64,000 nt of DNA from Channallabes apus (GCA_030522415.1 CM060108.1:53918452-53982451), one strand, 5' to 3'; shown: positions 23,447 through 34,500, counted from the stretch's first letter. The notes: a model not told the origin generated them from the letters alone. Made by a program: numbers and translations.

Positions 23447-24669
23447 AATTCAATTCAATTCAATTCAATTTTATTTGTATAGCACATTTAACAATTAACA
23501 TAGTCTCAAAACAGCTTTACACAATCAAAATAATTATTTAAGTTTGTATGGAATGTGAATGTGTATGAATCAAAATGGTCAGATAGTCCCTGGTGAGCAA
23601 GCCACGGGCAACAGTGGCAAGGAAAAACTCCCTGAGATGGTAATAGGAAGAAACCTTGAGAGGAACCAGACTCAACAGGGAACCCATCCTCATCTGGGTG
23701 AAACAGATAGCAGGAAATGATTTGCCTTTATACAGTGTGTTAGGTGGCAGGCAGTTCAGCTATAATAATTGATGTTAAAATGGAGTCCAGGTAGTTATTG
23801 GAGACTCAGGTAGACTTGTAGAAAGTTCCAGTCCTGAACTATCGAATTGTCAAGTCCTCAGAGAAACATCTGCCAAGGCCAGAACCGTCTTCTAGGTAGA
23901 GAGAATCATCCCCAGACACCAGACGCATCCCAAGAGACACATGGGGCATCCATGTGATGAGATCTCCAACCAGAAGCAAGGCACCAGGATGGGTCAGACA
24001 GGTCCGGAGGGCAGAGGGAGTCTGGGTCACTGGCAGCTCAGGAATGACATGTGTAGCTCAACAGAGAGAGAGAGAGAGAGTGAAAGGGAGAGACAGGGAA
24101 GAGAAAGAGGGGGAGAAAGAGAAGAAGAGGAGAGATGACAGTTAGGTATGGTCACAGTCACATAATGTATAATGTGAATGTATATTTACTGTAGAGTGCA
24201 AGCAGGGACTATGACAGCATAACTAAAAGGGAGAGCCAGAAGGAAACACAAACATGAGGGCAAATAATCACCTCACCGTCAACAAACCTGAGTGATCAAA
24301 TGAGAGTGAGGAAGACAGCATCTAAACATAACAGTTCACCATAATACTCTACGTCCATGAGTCCCCCAGATCTGCTCCTTTACCTTATGGCAAATCTATT
24401 TATAAAAATGCTTGGCTAAATAAATAGGTTTTTAGGCCTAGACTTAAACACTGAGACTGTGTCTGAGTCCCGAACACTATTTCGAAGACTATTCCATAAT
24501 TTTGGGGCTTTGTAAGAAAAAGCTCTGCCCCCAGCTGTAGTTTTCATAATATTTGGTACTGACAAGCAGCCTGCATCCTTTGATCGAAGTAGGCGTGGCG
24601 GATCGTAAGACACTAGCAGTTCGCTCAGATACTGCGGTGCAAGACCATTTAATGCTTTATATGTCAAGA
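23447..24669 (-). mobile_element. L2-A LINE, copy 2 (5'-truncated)
   Basis: On the minus strand it holds the last part of the RT protein (24416-24667) and the full 3' UTR, ending in a GAATT-repeat tail. A 7-bp repeat, GATATTC, flanks it (23440-23446 and 24670-24676), consistent with a target-site duplication in the gypsy protease. The GA-rich tract at about 24060-24135 is part of the family's 3' UTR because copy 3 has it too. Confidence 0.9.
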
Positions 24670-24676
24670 GATATTC

Positions 24677-25337
24677 CCCACAAAGAATTTGTGTGCATGA
24701 GTTCGCTCACCTATTTGGACTCGCACTGTGCGACAAGCCTGTATCCTCACGCAGCTCCCAGAAACGGTGTGAATTTTGAAGGCTGGGTCAGGCAGTCTGC
24801 AAATGCGCTCGCTTTGCCCCAGTAATCCACAGCACAGCAGCGAAACAGTGGAGCCGGGGGTCCATGAGCGCCCGTAGTAAGACGCCGTCCAGCACAGAGT
24901 TGACCTGAATTCCAGCGCGGTTGCCTAAATGTCCCGACCGGACATTGAATGCACTACTTGGGGGAACAAAGACGGGTGTGGAAGACGGCATCCTCTTAGC
25001 GAACCCCGGAGCTAGTTTAACGGCTGCTGGGGTACGTTGTCCCTCAGGCCTGAGAACGTTGCAACGGTAGTCTCACGGTCCCGTGCCTTGGCATCGCCGC
25101 GAAACCTCGGAGACTTGTTAGTTGTCTAACCATGACAGGTAGACCTGTCCCTGGCTAGATTCACCTACTGAGTGCTCCTGAGCTGCAGGAGGTCGCTCGG
25201 CTCTTTCGCTGTGATGATCCGCCATTATGGTTTCAGCGCGCTCTGCTGCACGCAGCGCCTTGTTAAGGGAAGCTGGTGCTGCTAACCTGATGTGCTCGCG
25301 GAGCCGCAGCAGTCGGAGTCCTCTGAGAAATGCACGA
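24677..25337 (-). pseudogene. Ty3/gypsy remnant: gag and start of protease
   Basis: The minus strand shows a gag-like end (FLRGLRLLRLREHIRLAAP, a motif of the leucine-rich end of gypsy capsids) around 25118-25342, and a protease start with a mutated active-site region near 24831-24875, where a frameshift lies. It is broken by stops and shifts and is clearly not functional. Confidence 0.6.
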
Positions 25338-27127
25338 TTCAATTCAATTCAGTTTTATTTGTATAGCGCTTTTAACAATTGACATTGTCTCAAAACAGCT
25401 TTACACAATCAAAAGAATTATTTAAGTTTGTATGGAATGTGAATGTGTATGAATCAAAATGTTCAGATAGTCCCTGGTGAGCAAGCCCGAGGGCGACAGT
25501 CGCAAGGAAAAACTCCCTGGGATGGTAATAGGAAGAAACCTTGAGAGGAACCAGGCTCAACAGGGAACCCATACTCATCTGGGTGAAACAGATAGCAGGA
25601 AATGATCTGCATTTATACAGTGTTAAGTGTTAGGTTCAGCTATAATAGTTGATGTTAATTGATGTTAAAATGGAGTCCAGTAGTTATTGGAGACTCAGAT
25701 AGACTTGTAGAAAGTCCTGAACTATCTAATTGTCAAGTCCTCAGAGAAACAGCTGACAACACCAGTCGAGGCCAGAACCATCTTCTAAGTAGATAGAATC
25801 ATCCCCAGACACCAGACGCATCCCAAAGAGACACACGGGGCATCCATGCGACGAGACCTCCAACCAGGAACGGGGCACCAGGATGGATCAGACAGGTCCG
25901 GAGGGCAGAGGGAGTTTGGATCACTGGCAGCACAGGAATGACATGTGTAGCTCGACAGAGAGAGAGAGAGAAAGAGTGAAAGGGAGAGACAGGGGGAGAG
26001 AGGAAAGAGAAAGAGGGGGAGAAAGAGAAGAGGAGGAGAGATGGCAATTAGGTATGGTCACAGTCACAATGTCTAATGTGAATGTATATTTACTGTAGAG
26101 TGCAAGCAGGGACTCCGGCAGGACTAACTATGACAGCATAACTAAAAGGGAGAGCCAGAAGGAAACACAAACATGAGGGCTCCCTGAGATGTAAAGCAAA
26201 CAATCACCTCACCGTCAACAAACCTGAGTGATCAAATGAGAGTGAGGAAGACATATCTATTTATAAAAATGCTTGGCTAAATAAATAGGTTTTTAGCCTA
26301 GACTTAAGGCTAAAGTCTTAAACACTATTTGGAAGACTATTCCATAATTTTGGGGTTTTGTAAGAAAAAGCTCTGCCCCCAGCTGTAGTTTTCATAATAC
26401 GCGGTACTGACAAGCAGCCTGCATCCTTTGACCGAAGTAGGCGTGGCGGATCGTAAGACACTAGCAGTTCGCTCAGATACGGCGGCGCGAGACCATTTAA
26501 TCCTTTATATGTCAAGAGTAGTATTTTAAAATCAATGCGAAATTTCACAGGGAGCCAATGTAGTGAAGATAGGATAGGGGTGATGTGCTCATATCTTCTG
26601 GTTCTAGTGAGGACTCTCGCTGCTGCATTCTGGACTAGCTGAAGCTTGTTTATGCACCTAACAGAACAACCAGACAGTAAGCCATTACAATAGTCCAACC
26701 TAGAAGTGATAAAAGCATGAACTAGTTTTTCCGCATCGTTTAGCGACAATATATTTCTTATCTTGGCAATATTTCTGAGGTGAAAGAATGCTATCCTGGT
26801 GATATTATCTACATGAGCTTCAAATGAAAGGCTGAAATCTATAATCACGCCGAGGTCTTTTACTGTTGCACTTGATAGAACAGAAAGGCCATCTAAAGTT
26901 ACGGTGTGATCTAAGATTTTACTTCTAGCTGTATTCGGTCCCATGACTAGAACTTCTGTCTTATCCGGATTAAGCAGAAGGAAGTTATTTAGCATCCAAT
27001 TTCTTATGTCCTGCACACATTGCTCAACTTTAGTAAGATGGTTTTTCTCATCAGGTTTTGTTGAGACGTATAGCTGTTTGTCGTCAGCATAACAATGAAA
27101 ACTAATACCATGCTTACGGATTATGTT
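25338..27127 (-). mobile_element. L2-A LINE, copy 3 (5'-truncated)
   Basis: On the minus strand it keeps RT from near the YADD region to the C-terminus (open frame 26318-27016), then a 3' UTR ending in a GAATT tail at about 25338. Small deletions near 26255-26315 remove the very C-terminus. Its left end lies in gypsy gag. On the right it abuts an opposite-strand piece of L2-B instead of gypsy sequence. Confidence 0.85.
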
Positions 27128-27233
27128 AGCAGTTATTAAGCCGCTTCTTAAAAAATCTAATTTGGACGCGAATGAAATAAATTACAGACCGATTTCAAAC
27201 CTTCCGTTCATATAAAAAATACTAGAAAAAGTA
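27128..27233 (+). mobile_element. Short L2-B fragment at a chimeric junction
   Basis: About 105 bp encoding the region [12 protein letters not shown]...[11 protein letters not shown], matching 18005-18115 of L2-B on the plus strand. It follows directly on the minus-strand L2-A copy 3. Confidence 0.8.
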
Positions 27234-27641
27234 CACTGTAAAAAATAGTCCATTTTACAGTAAAAAACCGGCATCTGTGGTTGCCAGAATTCTAACGTAA
27301 AAAATACGGTAGCACCGTTATTGCACTGCGATAAAAATAATAAACCATAAATTTTACGGTAAAAAATGTCAGCTGTGGTTGTGAGAAGTTTACCGTGAAT
27401 TTTTTTACAGATTTTCAGATAAACTGTCTAACATGTTTATGTTGTTATAAAAACAGTTTATTCTTGCCAAATTCCAGGTTTACATTGTAACAAATACGGA
27501 TCATAACCATATTTTTTACAGCTTAGAACTGTCTAATTTAAAGATTTATGTTGTAATAATAACGGTTTATTTCCATCTTTTTTACAGCGCAGTACTCACA
27601 CACTCTCACCCCATCATCTATACAACTTTATCCTATATATT

Positions 27642-27658
27642 GGGGGGGGGGGGGGGGG
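27642..27658 (+). repeat. Run of 17 G
   Basis: Homopolymer tract at the edge of a SINE fragment. Its length is likely to be error-prone in sequencing. Confidence 0.95.
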
Positions 27659-27812
27659 AGTGACCAGTACCTGGAGGAAACCCACCAAGCACGGGGAGAA
27701 CATACAAACTCCATGCACACAGGGATGGGAATCGAGCCTGGCCGGGAATCAAACCCGGACCCTGGTGGTGGAAGGCGACAGTGCTAACCACTACACTACC
27801 ATGGTGGCTACA
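27659..27812 (-). mobile_element. tRNA-derived SINE (family S1), head part
   Basis: On the minus strand, the tRNA-like A box 'tagtggttagcac' and B box 'gggtttgattccc' are followed by a conserved body ('ttctccccgtgcttgg', 'gggtttcctccagg'). The same family is at 52733-52970; its 3' ends are at 38034, 52103 and 57388. Confidence 0.75.
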
Positions 27813-28275
27813 CAATTGCTGTCGTTGTTGTTGGACTTTGTTTTATGAATAACCACCGTGAATTCATTCAGCAATTCTGTGAAAGCATCATTTTATCCCA
27901 CTAGCTGGGAGCTAAAAGAGATAGAAGTTACATTGCTAAGCATTCGGATTTTACTGTTAAGAAACTATTGAGTACTTTTATACTAATTGATGAATACAAA
28001 CCTAAATCAAATCATCAAACCCATCAAAAGTTATTCAAGATTCAAGAGCATGGCCCCACGTATTTTTTAATAAAGACAGCAAAACAATATTTAAATTCTC
28101 AAAATCAAATATACAAATGTCAGGGTGGACATTTTTTTGGGCAGACAATCCAAGTATGGCGGTGGGCAAAGTGGCGCGTGCTAGCGGCTGTCCTTGTCAC
28201 AGTCATCAAAGGGTGGAATTATGAACATTTTTTACAGTGTAGTTCATATTATGCTCAAAAACATTAAATTTACAG

Positions 28276-28750
28276 AAGTTCCTAAATTTATACAATTAAA
28301 TGCCTTTATTAAACAAACAGCACTAGAAGTTTAGCAGTGAAACACCATTATTTTACAGATTTTTGCTACATTTATACAATTAAAGACATTCAATAAAGCA
28401 ACAGCACTATAAGTTTAGAAGATAAAACGTTATTTTAAAGATTTTTTCTAAATGTATACGATTAAACACCTTCATTAAACGATCAGCAGTAGATGTTTAG
28501 CAGTGAAACAACATTATTTTACAGATTTTCCCCCAAATTTATATGATTTAACACATTCATTAAAACAGCACTAGACGTGTACCAGCAAAATGTTTTTTTT
28601 CCAAAATTCTTACAATCAAACACCTTCAATAAAGCCAAAGCATTAGGCATTTAGCAGGGAAACACTTATTTAGGGATTTATCCTAAATTGAAGATTAAAC
28701 ATCTTCAAATAAAGCAATAACACTAAAACCCTGATATTTAACAATTAAAA
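28276..28750 (+). repeat. Decayed tandem repeat, about 85 bp x 6
   Basis: Units starting around 28281, 28367, 28448, 28531, 28604 and 28682 share a pattern: 'aaatttatac.attaaa', then 'ccttcattaaa', then 'cagcac', then 'tttagcagtgaaac', then 'attattttacagattttt'. Units vary from 70 to 87 bp and diverge. No coding frame. Confidence 0.75.
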
Positions 28751-29129
28751 AAAAAATTCCTATCAACACACATGTTCAATAAAGTGTCAACAAAAACTCA
28801 AGATGACAATATTTGTAAAATAGCCTGTAGAACTGTGACCCAGTATAGTACGCAGCTTTTCTGAAAGATTTAGCTCCAGCAGGCTGTAACAGGAGAAGAT
28901 CTAAAAATATTTTTATTTGTAAAAACTTCTCTGTCCACTCCGGAGCAAGAAAATATGCGATTTGTCATTTTTGTGTGTTTATTTCTTGATGAACAAATGA
29001 GATAATCTCGGTTCACCTCCAGTGCTCAAATATCCCCCTCTTGGTCGGCGACTGCGAGTGACGTCACCCCCTATACAATCCCGCCCCACAGTATAGACCC
29101 GCCCCTGACGCTGATTGACAGGATTCTGT
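28751..29129. other. Non-coding stretch with a GC-richer, CRE-like segment
   Basis: Between 29030 and 29115 there is 'gagtgacgtcaccccc' (a palindromic TGACGTCA CRE-type site), 'cccgcccca' and 'cccgcccctg' (GC-box-like). This might be a promoter, but I see no gene start attached to it. Confidence 0.4.
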
Positions 29130-29470
29130 GTAACGTGTTGGAAATGCAATTGCAAATGGATTAGCGATTGCGTTTGAATTTTGGCCGGCTTGACGCGCGG
29201 CACAGAGAAAGTGAAAAAGCAAACGTGGTGATTGATTTTGCTATTTAAATATGACAGGTTCATGATGTGTAAGACCTGGAAATACAAATGCAAATGGACT
29301 TTGTTTTTTTATTTGAAATTTGGCAGTCAGTGTGCGCTCGCGAAGGCGAAACAGCAAACGGTAATGCAAAGTTTGCAATTGCATTTGAATTATGGCACAC
29401 TTTGTGCATTCACATATGGGAAACGCAATTGCAAATGCAATTTGCAATTGCATTTGAATATTGTCCGCGT
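29130..29470. repeat. Repeat of octamer-like, palindromic ATGCAAAT/ATTTGCAT motifs
   Basis: Three similar units each have 'gcaattgcaaatg' or 'acaaatgcaaatgg', then a stretch ending in 'gcgtttgaatttt', 'tttgaaatttgg' or 'gcatttgaatat', often followed by a short CG-rich run. The segment 29418-29460 is nearly palindromic. Unclassified; resembles a dispersed fish repeat. Confidence 0.6.
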
Positions 29471-29737
29471 TATCACTCCATAGGAAAATGGTCTGATGAG
29501 TCCTGATGTAGCCTATACCAGAGTGATGGGCATGGTGGGAGAACATACAGACTTCAGGGTCACAGACTTTAGGCAGGAATTGAACACTTGACCATAATGA
29601 TGTTTTTTTTTTTTAATTAATTTTTTAAAACAATTCCTCAGTAAATGATCAAAGATGAGGATGATTCAGCAAATCCCCATTTTGGTAAATAATCTATTGA
29701 AAATATAGTTTTAAAATTGTAATGGTGTGAACTTGTT
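29471..29737. other. Non-coding, possible SINE trace
   Basis: 'gagaacatacagactt' and 'aggaattgaacac' at 29538-29590 look like a worn minus-strand S1 SINE head. Otherwise AT-rich with nothing recognised. Confidence 0.4.
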
Positions 29738-30100
29738 TGTCTAGGTGCTAGATCAGAGCAGATGGAGGTAAGATTTAGAGAAATAGAGAATAGAAACTGA
29801 TCTCTGTCATTTTAAACTATATTTTAGGTTTACTGAACAGAATAAAACACACTGTGAATAGATTCTTAATGGTTCTGTTCACCATCCAGTCCAGTAGGGG
29901 GCAGTGAAACACCCAACTAAAAGACAAAGGTGAAGAAGAGCTGAAGCCGTTGTTCCACTTGGACGGTCTAGTTATCCAGCTAAGCTAAAACAATCTCTAC
30001 ATTTAACTGTTTCTACCTGCAGTTTTACAGAGAATCTTAAATCTGATCGAATTTAATTAAAAACAGCATTTGAGGAGAGGATTAATTAACTGATCCTGAG
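29738..30100 (+). promoter_or_regulatory. Gene B promoter region and non-coding exon 1
   Basis: This block is conserved upstream of genes B, C and D. It opens with 'gtctaggtgctagatc' (as at 56772) and contains a CTCF-like motif (29891-29904) and 'gacaaagg.gaagaagagctgaag'. It then reads 'ctgtttctacctgcagtttta', trimmed, and exon 1 ends at 30100 with 'ctgatcctgag' before the donor GTAAGT. Transcription start unknown; it must lie between the motif and the donor. No ATG of note near the exon end. Confidence 0.75.
29891..29904 (+). promoter_or_regulatory. CTCF-like motif upstream of gene B
   Basis: CCAGTAGGGGGCAG fits the core CTCF consensus CCASYAGRKGGCRS at all positions. The equivalents are at 57497-57510 (all positions) and 52528-52541 on the minus strand (first base differs). 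Confidence 0.55.
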
Positions 30101-30246
30101 GTAAGTTAAAGTCTAAACACTGGATCCTACATAGAGCTCTGTTTATGTAATAGTGTCTGTAGTATTAGAACATAATGATCATTATTGTATTTTTTTTGGT
30201 ATTGAACAATGTTTTTATGGTGTTGAATTCTTTTTTCTTTTAACAG

Positions 30247-32342
30247 GGATAAAAAAATATATTATTTGTACTATGACTAGTCAAGAAGAATCTCAGACAG
30301 ACCTTCACCACTGCTTAGAGTGTGGAAAGAGTTTTAGTCAAGAGAAGGATCTCACAGCGCACCAGCTCATCCACAGACAAGACAAAGCACATCAGTGCTT
30401 AAAGTGTGGAAAGAGTTTCAATCATAAATGTCTTCTCCAACAACATCAGCGCACTCATACAGGAGAGAAGCCGTATCAGTGCTCGCAGTGTGGAAAGAGT
30501 TTCGTTTACATGAAAAATTTTAAAGCACACCAACGCATCCATAAAGTCCATCTGTGCTCATTGTGTGGAAAGGGATTTATTAACAGGAGTCAATTTCAAC
30601 AGCATCAACAGATTCACACTGGAGACACACCATATCGCTGTTTACAATGTGGGAAGAGTTTTACTCTAAAGAGCAGTCTTCAGAAACATCAGCGTATTCA
30701 CACTGGAGACAAACCGTATCATTGTTCTCAGTGTGGGAAGAGTTTTACTCAAAAGGGCTCTCTTTCGGAACATCAGCGTATTCACACTGGAGACAAACCG
30801 TATCATTGTTCTCAGTGTGGGAAGAGTTTTACTCAAAAGGGCTCTCTTTCGGAACATCAGCGTATTCACACTGGAGACAAACCGTATCATTGTTCTGAGT
30901 GTGGGAAGAGTTTTACTAAAAAGGGTTCTCTTCTGCAACATCAGCGTATTCACACTGGGGAGAAGCCATATTACTGCTCAGAGTGTGGGAAGAGTTTTAG
31001 TAATTTACGCAATATCCAACAACACCAGCACATTCACACTGGAGACAAACCATACCACTGTTTACAGTGTGGGAAGAGTTTTACTCAAAAGCATTATTTC
31101 CAGCAACATCAGCGTTTTCACACTGGAGACAAACTTTATCATTGTTCTCAGTGTGGGAAGAGTTTTACTTTAAAGGGCAGTCTTCAGAGACATCAGCGTA
31201 TTCACACTGGAGACAAACCGTATCATTGTTCTCAGTGTGGGAAGAGTTTTAGTCACAATGATTCTCTCCAGCGACATCAACGCATTCACACTGGAGAGAA
31301 ACCGTATCATTGTTCTCAATGTGGGAAGAGTTTTACTCAAAAGGGCTCTCTTTCGGGACATCAGCGTATTCACACTGGAGACAAACCGTATCATTGTTCT
31401 CAGTGTGGGAAGAGTTTTACTCAAAAGGGTTCTCTTCTGCAACATCAGCGTATTCACACTGGGGAGAAGCCATATTACTGCTCAGAGTGTGGGAAGAGTT
31501 TTAGTAATTTACGCAACATCCAACAACACCAGCACATTCACACTGGAGACAAACCATATCACTGTTTACAGTGTGGGAAGAGTTTTACTCAAAAGCATTA
31601 TTTCCAGCAACATCAGCGTTTGCACACTGGAGACAAACTTTATCATTGTTCTCAGTGTGGGAAGAATTTTACTTTAAAGGGCAGTCTTCAGAAACATCAG
31701 CGTATTCACACTGGAGACAAACCGTATCATTGTTCTCAGTGTGGGAAGAGTTTTAGTCACAATGATTCTCTCCAGCGACATCAACGCATTCACACTGGAG
31801 AGAAACCATATCATTGTTCTCAGTGTGGGAAGAGTTTTACTCAAAAGGGCTCTCTTTCGGAACATCAGCGTATTCACACTGGAGACAAACCGTATCATTG
31901 TTCTCAGTGTGGGAAGAGTTTTACTCAAAAGGGTTCTCTTCTGCAACATCAGCGTATTCACACTGGGGAGAAGCCGCATAACTGCTCAGAGTGTGGAAAG
32001 AGTTTTAGTAAATTGAGGTATTTACAACAACACCAGCGCATTCACACTGGAGAGAAGCCATATTTCTGCTCCATGTGTGGGAAGAGTTTTACTCAAAAGG
32101 GTTCTCTTCTGCAACATCAGCGTATTCACACTGGGGAGAAGCCGCATAACTGCTCAGAGTGTGGAAAGAGTTTTAGTAAATTGAGGAATTTACAACAACA
32201 CCAGCGCATTCACACTGGAGAGAAGCCATATTTCTGCTCCATGTGTGGGAAGAATTTTACTCAAAACAGCTCTTTAAAAAGCCATCTACGCACGCATACT
32301 GAAGGGCAAGGAAAAAATAATTCTCAAGGTACATTCCCTTAA
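30247..32342 (+). CDS. C2H2 zinc-finger gene B, coding exon (24 fingers)
   Basis: This likely encodes a nuclear DNA-binding protein of 689 residues (ATG at 30273; exon begins after the CAG acceptor at 30244-30246; intron 30101-30246, 146 bp). The N-terminus [13 protein letters not shown] leads into 24 C2H2 fingers; there is no KRAB, SCAN or BTB domain. Fingers 8-13 and 14-19 are a near-identical six-finger tandem duplication (30891-31394 and 31395-31898, exactly 504 bp), and fingers 20-21 and 22-23 are a two-finger duplication (31899-32066, 32067-32234). The linker between fingers 3 and 4 is three residues short compared with gene A (a 9-bp in-frame deletion near 30546). Polyadenylation-type AATAAA at 32584-32589. 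Related to gene A by segmental duplication. High finger count and recent repeats suggest rapid change. Confidence 0.9.
30891..31394 (+). repeat. Six-finger internal repeat, first copy (gene B)
   Basis: 504 bp encoding fingers 8-13, in frame. Followed directly by a second copy (31395-31898). The helix residues agree finger by finger with few changes. Confidence 0.9.
31395..31898 (+). repeat. Six-finger internal repeat, second copy (gene B)
   Basis: Encodes fingers 14-19. Position for position it matches the copy just before it, with small changes (for example RFH to RLH, SFT to NFT). Confidence 0.9.
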
Positions 32343-34500
32343 GGGGCTGCTTTAGGACCACAAACTGGGATGCACTATGTAAAACACATGGTGAGGACAT
32401 TGATGGACTGATTGACTGACTAATACAATGCCAGACTGAGGTTTGGAGAGCATTAATTAATTAAATATGTACTTTAATAATTTTAATGTAGTCTGCTCTG
32501 TCCTCCTCCAGTTCAGGATTTCAGATGCCTGGAATAATTGGAACTGTGACAGCTTCCTCAGTCTGTCCTTGGTCTGTAGCTCCAATAAAGATGACAATAC
32601 ATACTATGATTCCATCTTAAGCTCATTGCTACCCGCCCCTCTTTCCCAGCTTACCTCTGTTCTCTGATTACTGAAACCTTTGCAGTTTCTGCATCAGAAC
32701 CATATAGAGGTGGATGATGCAGTAATTAACCTGTTGCATAAAGCTTACTCAATCCTGCACCATGGTTCGAACTATGCTTATTTGATTGTGGTTGTTGTAG
32801 TTTTGACATGTTTTGATATTAGTGCCAGTTTTGTGAAAGCTTAATGCACACAGACCAATCTTATAGATGCACGACTCGGCTCCATAAAGTTATCCTAATC
32901 AGCCTGGTCCAGTCACAACTGTTTCAAGATCCTGTAATAGAGCTGTGCAAGACTGTCATGCCCTAAATGGGATTCAACAAAATTCCAAGGTAATAACAGC
33001 AGTTTAATAAGTGATCGGGGCAATTTTGCTGGCATCAAGCAGGTGAGCAATGAATGGTTGATTGAGTGAATTCGACGGTGTGAGGGCAATCCTGAATTGG
33101 GAAGCCATAGAGGAATAGACAAAAGTTTTGGTCTTCCTTTGGAATCCACTAAGGCATGCATGACATAAGAGTCCCTATGGTCTATGAAGGTGATGACAAT
33201 CCTCTTGTTGGAACCATTTCCGGGTGTTGATAATGGTCGCTAATTTATTGAATGCCTTCAGGTCAGATGGGCGCTCTCATGCTGCAAGCTCTTTCTTGAT
33301 TGTGTCAGAGAGACGGTGGAGGAATGTGCTGAAATGTGGGTGCTAACCTGAGCCACAAGAGGGAGTCAGAGTCTGAAATTTGATGGCATAATCTGAGATG
33401 GAGTGGGATCTCTGGTGTAGCTTGAGTATTCGGGTGTCCGCCTGATACCCCATGAATTAACGGTTAAAATGTTTCCTTATTTTTTCACTGAATTATTTTT
33501 TTTATTTTATTTTTTACACCTGACTCAGCAGGAAACCTGATCATCCCATAATGCTCTTCTCCACTCTTGTGGAGGGTAATGATGTACACATTGGACCATT
33601 CAGTGGGGAATGATGAGGCCTTCAGTTCAAGCATGAGGGAACATTGAGAAAGATAACGACAGAAGGTGGAAGAATCCCCATCATAGTAGGCAGTGTAGGA
33701 AGGCATGGTTCGTCACCAAAAAATGTGCACTGGAAGGATTGATGGCTTGGAGGGTGTTGGTAATCTGGAAGATTAATTTTGTAACATCTCCTGCCCCCCC
33801 CCTCAGGCGAGTACCCCATACTGGCTCCTTATATGTCCAGATTATACTACAGATGTGGCCATTGAGTATACGCTTATCGAGGAAAGGGATCTCGGCACCA
33901 GCCGTGCTGTTCTCAGACAAATGACACACATTACATGTAGACTGGCTGCACTTTCTCCATTCATAATAATAATAATACAAAAATTCACAACACTATTACT
34001 ACTACTACTACAAATAATAATTATTATGATTATTATTGTAATCCACTAAAGAAATGCACTATTGTATTTTATTATTATTATTATTATCTTTGCTTTTCCT
34101 ATGAATATGAAAGTGCTACATGATTAAACTTGATGCAGATATGTTAATGTCATTGTAAATACTGAAATGACGAAGAAAAATGAAGCCAGCTTTGTCAATC
34201 CCTTTTTTTCTCTTTCCAAGTGTTTTTGTAAATGAAATGATCATGTAGCAACCCAGAAAAAAATTAAAAGATGATTTAGGTCATCGGCTCTATTCAGTTT
34301 TTTTCTTTTTTGCATGCCGATGCACCCAACAGAACAAACACTGCTTGAATGGAGAAACATAATTCCTTAACGGCCATTATTGTAATGTTATGATGTCGAT
34401 AACATGTCCTTAATGCACCTATATATTTTCTTTTTTTCCCCTGTTTTTTCCATTTCCAATTTTCGTTCCTTGGACCTGCTCAAATACCTGGGTATTAGAT
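32343..34500 (+). other. 3' UTR and downstream flank of gene B, non-coding
   Basis: Matches 10350-12650 of copy 1. Short frames (33485-33819 on the minus strand, 33739-33924 on the plus strand) differ from copy 1 by indels and are not supported. Short trinucleotide tracts at 33965-34015 lie where copy 1 has its SINE. Confidence 0.6.

Larger units (their letters stand above)
27234..28239. mobile_element. MITE-like DNA element with CACTGTAAAAAA ends
   Basis: Left end CACTGTAAAAAATAG follows TA; a matching right end TTTTTTACAGTG is at 28228-28239, followed by TA. An alternative, closer right end (TTTTTTACAGCG, one mismatch) is at about 27576-27587, giving a 350-bp element followed by other sequence. 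Internal 'taaactgtctaa'/'gaactgtctaa' and 'cagtttatt'/'ggtttatt' motifs repeat. No transposase. Confidence 0.6.

Noticed and set aside
24060..24136. GA-rich tract as an independent microsatellite
   Set aside because: The same tract is at 25955-26040 and, reversed, near 56880, always at the same place in the L2-A 3' UTR. It is part of the element.
30666..31979. Long open frames on the minus strand and in other plus frames across gene B
   Set aside because: They repeat with the 84-bp finger period and are by-products of the regular zinc-finger codons. They have no independent motif.
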